From assembly GCA_937892255.1 (NCBI GenBank), contig CALAUL010000067.1, positions 1 through 6,398 of the forward strand: 6,398 nt of DNA, read 5' to 3'. The notes under the pieces are model-generated. The model saw only the letters and a list, made by a program, of their open reading frames with translations, made no database searches and was not told the origin of the DNA. Of the stretch, positions 5,902-6,398 are shown one piece after another. The position numbers were made by a program, and so were the translations under genes. Position 1 is the first letter of the stretch, and every line of letters begins with the position of its first letter. The stretch comes from an uncultured Bacteroidales bacterium. GTDB lineage: Bacteria; Bacteroidota; Bacteroidia; Bacteroidales; Marinilabiliaceae.

Positions 5902-6398
5902 TTACTTAACTATCACTTTATAGCTCTTACCATTCACAACCACTATATATATACCTCTCTCTACACGCTCTACCTTGCCAAGGTTTTGACCATTGATAGA
6001 GTAAACAGTGTAATCGTCAGCTCCCTCTACTACAATCTCATTGCCGATGAGACGAACGTTTACATCAGATGTCTGTATGTCTGAGATAGGAGTATTGTCT
6101 ATTTCAAACTCTGCTGTAAATGTAGTATCTGACACAACAACTACAATGCGCGGATTATCAGTTACGCCATCACTCCACTGTACAAACTTGTAACCCTCGT
6201 TAGGTGTCACAGTGAGTGTTGCTTCTGCGTTTTCTTCATACGCACCTGCTCCTTCGACTGTGCCGTTCTCAGCGATAACATCCACAAAATATGCACCAAC
6301 GATATTCGTGAAATCCTTCCAATATTCAGCATTCTTATAAGCATCTACACTTGACTTTGGTACATATACCGGGATAGATTTATCAACGTCATAGAACG
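5902..6398 (-). CDS. BspA-like leucine-rich-repeat surface protein, C-terminal 164 residues, T9SS-type sorting domain
   Basis: The minus-strand frame is open from the right edge to the TAA at 5904-5902, so the N-terminus and signal peptide are outside the window. Three parts are visible. First, IPVYVPKSSVDAYKNAEYW followed by KDFTNI is the typical closing unit of a BspA-type (LRR_5) repeat array. Second, a single divergent InlB B / Listeria-Bacteroides-type repeat runs from VDVIAENGTVEGAGAY through TPNEGYKFVQWSDGVTDNPR to TTFTAEFE. Third, the terminal ~60 residues (VNVRLIGNEIVV, YTVYSINGQNLG, ERGIYIVVVNGKSYKVIVK) resemble the beta-sandwich C-terminal domain that directs T9SS cargo across the outer membrane. 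Such proteins are usually secreted or surface-attached and implicated in adhesion; the actual ligand is unknown. A GTG at 6285-6283 is internal to the InlB-like repeat, not the start. The gene converges with rnr, with 133 bp between stops. Confidence 0.85.
   Translation of the reverse strand, partial: FYDVDKSIPVYVPKSSVDAYKNAEYWKDFTNIVGAYFVDVIAENGTVEGAGAYEENAEATLTVTPNEGYKFVQWSDGVTDNPRIVVVVSDTTFTAEFEIDNTPISDIQTSDVNVRLIGNEIVVEGADDYTVYSINGQNLGKVERVERGIYIVVVNGKSYKVIVK

Noticed and set aside
5641..6084. Plus-strand open frame of 147 codons overlapping the rnr 3' end
   Set aside because: It runs through the rnr tail in another frame, the rnr terminator and the antisense of the BspA-like gene. It has no start signal, and its sequence looks like non-coding translation.
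6283..6285. GTG as the start of the right-edge minus-strand gene
   Set aside because: The frame stays open upstream to the window edge, and the upstream 37 residues encode a recognisable BspA-type repeat end. The GTG is an internal valine codon.

Overview
The window looks like an ordinary chromosomal segment of a Bacteroidales bacterium (Bacteroidota). Four things point there. The HisRS, GlyRS and RNase R sequences read like Bacteroides/Prevotella-type proteins. Two promoters carry the Bacteroidota -7 element TAnnTTTG. Starts are preceded by A-rich leaders rather than clear Shine-Dalgarno sites. The right edge encodes the end of a BspA-like surface protein with a type IX secretion (T9SS)-like C-terminal domain. 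I cannot name the genus.

Layout, left to right. On the minus strand, positions 1-1602 hold hisS followed by the first 62 codons of glyS. These are two class II aminoacyl-tRNA synthetases 59 bp apart, probably co-transcribed from a good promoter at 1632-1662. A 229-bp divergent intergenic region separates hisS from a plus-strand gene (1832-3193). That gene encodes a membrane-anchored protein with three diverged PAS-like repeats and no recognisable output domain. A strong hairpin and a 190-bp intergenic region with a promoter lead to rnr (3384-5768), encoding a full-length RNase R with a very basic tail and followed by a good intrinsic terminator. From the right edge, the minus-strand tail of a secreted BspA-like protein converges on rnr and ends at 5902, with its own hairpin.

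How the genes relate. glyS and hisS charge tRNAs, and RNase R degrades structured RNA (mRNA, rRNA and tRNA quality control). These are housekeeping functions. The PAS protein and the surface protein are the accessory elements. They sit beside the housekeeping genes with separate transcription signals, so no joint pathway is implied.

I found no mobile element, CRISPR array, tRNA, rRNA or clearly new multi-gene system. The item most worth a second look is the orphan triple-PAS membrane protein. No gene-free stretch exceeds 300 bp.
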